Origin: Candidatus Neomicrothrix sp. UBA2110
GTDB lineage: Bacteria > Actinomycetota > Acidimicrobiia > Acidimicrobiales > Poriferisodalaceae
DNA length: 6,631 bases
NCBI GenBank assembly: GCA_002331465.1
Contig: DCYM01000121.1
Span: forward strand, 1 to 6,631
Reading direction: 5' to 3'
Numbering within the stretch: position 1 is the first letter of the stretch; every line of letters begins with the position of its first letter. The translations under genes were made by a program, and so were the position numbers. A model generated the notes under the pieces. The model searched no databases and was not told the origin of the DNA. It saw nothing but the letters and a program-made list of their open reading frames with translations. This document shows positions 5,439 to 6,631 of the stretch, piece by piece.

Positions 5439-6631
5439 CTACGTGGTAGCTCTGACCAAGGGAGCTCTCGTTGTTCTTTCTCGCCCGGTTCGCGCGGTAG
5501 TCCGTGAACCCGTTCGCCCACGATGTTTCGCTGAACTTCATCACTTCCGCCCGCAATAGATTGAGCTGGAGTGAACATCGAATAGGCGTGGAAAAGGCCA
5601 CCACTCGGTGCATCTTCTCCGTAAAGCATGCCGTGAGGTCCCATCGCCTCTAGTCCCACGTCGCGGATTTGTCGCCCCATCTCAGATCCAAGAAGCTTCA
5701 GAGTGGACACCTCGGGGCCTGGCTGACCACCAGATTTCACAGTTGCAGCAGTGCGCACACCCGACCACTCGGAAGTCCTACGCATTTCCATGATTTTGGC
5801 CATTCGCTGTCGCGTAATTGGGTCGTCTAAAGCATCGAACTGACGCGTGACGTCTTCAAGTACTTTGGTGACCCCTCCGCTTAGGGCGAGTGAAAAACCG
5901 TCGATCTTTGATGAAAGGGCTAAGCGGTGATCGTTCACAGTCACGTCAAGGTCAACCGAACCGAAAGCGGCCGTTTCGCCCAATCCCGCGTTATCTGGGT
6001 CTCGTTCGTGTGACAGCGTCGTCATTGCCACGCGCCAACCGTCCCCAAGGTCTCCCAAGCGATCGCTTTCAGCTACTCGGGCTTCGTTAAGAAAGACCTC
6101 GTTGAAGGCGGCGTCGCCTGTCATCTCTCGCAAGGGACGAACATCCACACCTTCTTGCTCCATATCGATCAGGAAGTAGGTAATCCCACGATGCTTGGGC
6201 TGTTGTGGGTCCGTTCTCGCTATGAGGATGCCGTATTTGGCCCACTGGGCGCCTGAGTTCCATACTTTTTGTCCGCTAACGACCCACTCATCGCCATCGC
6301 GAATTGCTCGTGTAGCTAATCCGGCCATGTCCGACCCCGCACCGGGTTCCGAGAAAAGTTGGCACCAAAGATCTTGACCGTTCACTATCTGGGGAAGGTA
6401 TTTCGCTTGTTGCGCTTGTGTCCCGTAATGCATGATCGTTGGAGCGGCCAAGAAGGTCGCCACACCATTTGGTGGACCAAACGCTCCTGCGTCACGGCGT
6501 GCTTGTATCACCGCTTTGGTCGCGCTAACTGACAGCCCTCTTCCACCAAACCCTTCCGGCCATGACGGGAACGCCAAACCTGCATCCGCAAGAAGCTGCC
6601 ACCATCGACCCAGTGGGAGTTCTGGATCCCA
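5435..6631 (-). CDS. Acyl-CoA dehydrogenase family protein (5' end beyond window)
   Basis: FAD enzyme predicted to introduce a trans-2 double bond into an acyl-CoA. The 398 visible residues lack the N-terminus: the frame remains open to base 6631 and reads WDPELPLGRWWQLLADAG before the TTG at 6577, which is typical family sequence, so that TTG is internal. Signature 1 appears as CQLFSEPGAGSDMAG (coded near 6320-6363), followed by VWNSGAQWAKYGILIARTD, the middle beta domain. The C-terminal helical domain ends in AGGSDEVQRNIVGERVHGLPREPG. At the position of the catalytic glutamate of medium-chain enzymes (YEGT motif) this protein has Gly (IAGGSDE), a pattern shared by many actinobacterial FadE-like proteins; the base may lie elsewhere, as in isovaleryl-CoA dehydrogenase, or this may be one subunit of a heteromeric enzyme. 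A segment coded about 5858-5986 seems longer than usual. It ends tail-to-tail with the SDR, sharing four bases. Acyl chain specificity is unknown. Confidence 0.93.
   Translation of the reverse strand, partial: WDPELPLGRWWQLLADAGLAFPSWPEGFGGRGLSVSATKAVIQARRDAGAFGPPNGVATFLAAPTIMHYGTQAQQAKYLPQIVNGQDLWCQLFSEPGAGSDMAGLATRAIRDGDEWVVSGQKVWNSGAQWAKYGILIARTDPQQPKHRGITYFLIDMEQEGVDVRPLREMTGDAAFNEVFLNEARVAESDRLGDLGDGWRVAMTTLSHERDPDNAGLGETAAFGSVDLDVTVNDHRLALSSKIDGFSLALSGGVTKVLEDVTRQFDALDDPITRQRMAKIMEMRRTSEWSGVRTAATVKSGGQPGPEVSTLKLLGSEMGRQIRDVGLEAMGPHGMLYGEDAPSGGLFHAYSMFTPAQSIAGGSDEVQRNIVGERVHGLPREPGEKEQRELPWSELPRS

Noticed and set aside
6575..6577. TTG as start codon of the acyl-CoA dehydrogenase
   Set aside because: The frame continues upstream to the window edge with clear family sequence (WWQLLADAG), so the TTG is an internal Leu codon.

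Overview
The window carries six protein-coding genes packed almost edge to edge. No RNA genes, mobile elements, CRISPR arrays or long non-coding stretches are visible; the largest gene-free gap is about 53 bases. The protein types point to a free-living aerobic heterotroph: a 2-oxoglutarate dioxygenase, a Nudix hydrolase, a flavin amine oxidase-type enzyme, a prolidase, an extended SDR and an acyl-CoA dehydrogenase. The Nudix and acyl-CoA dehydrogenase subfamilies, the short intergenic regions and a probable leaderless promoter suggest an actinobacterium, perhaps an Acidimicrobiia-like environmental lineage of moderate GC. This placement is an inference from remembered family resemblance, not a measured phylogeny.

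Layout from left to right: (1) a minus-strand TauD/TfdA-family dioxygenase (47-973) ending in a small inverted repeat near the left edge; (2) a plus-strand Nudix hydrolase (1014-1799), divergent from the dioxygenase across about 40 bases; (3) a minus-strand pair, probably one transcript, of a prolidase-type M24 peptidase (3169-4452) followed after 42 bases by a DAO-type FAD oxidoreductase (1822-3126); (4) a plus-strand threonine-dehydrogenase-like SDR (4506-5438), divergent from the prolidase; (5) a minus-strand acyl-CoA dehydrogenase (5435 to beyond 6631), cut by the right edge, whose stop codon overlaps that of the SDR within the tetranucleotide TTAA.

The only clear functional unit is the prolidase-oxidoreductase pair. 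A prolidase releases amino acids bearing a secondary amine from dipeptides, and DAO-family flavoproteins commonly oxidise secondary or N-methylated amines, so a small peptide or imino-acid catabolic module is a reasonable hypothesis. The other genes look like ordinary catabolic or housekeeping functions, each on its own transcription unit. I see no defence, mobile or biosynthetic system here. The items worth a second look are the pair's substrate, the altered substrate loop and cofactor site of the SDR, the missing usual catalytic glutamate in the acyl-CoA dehydrogenase, and the very compact divergent and convergent junctions.
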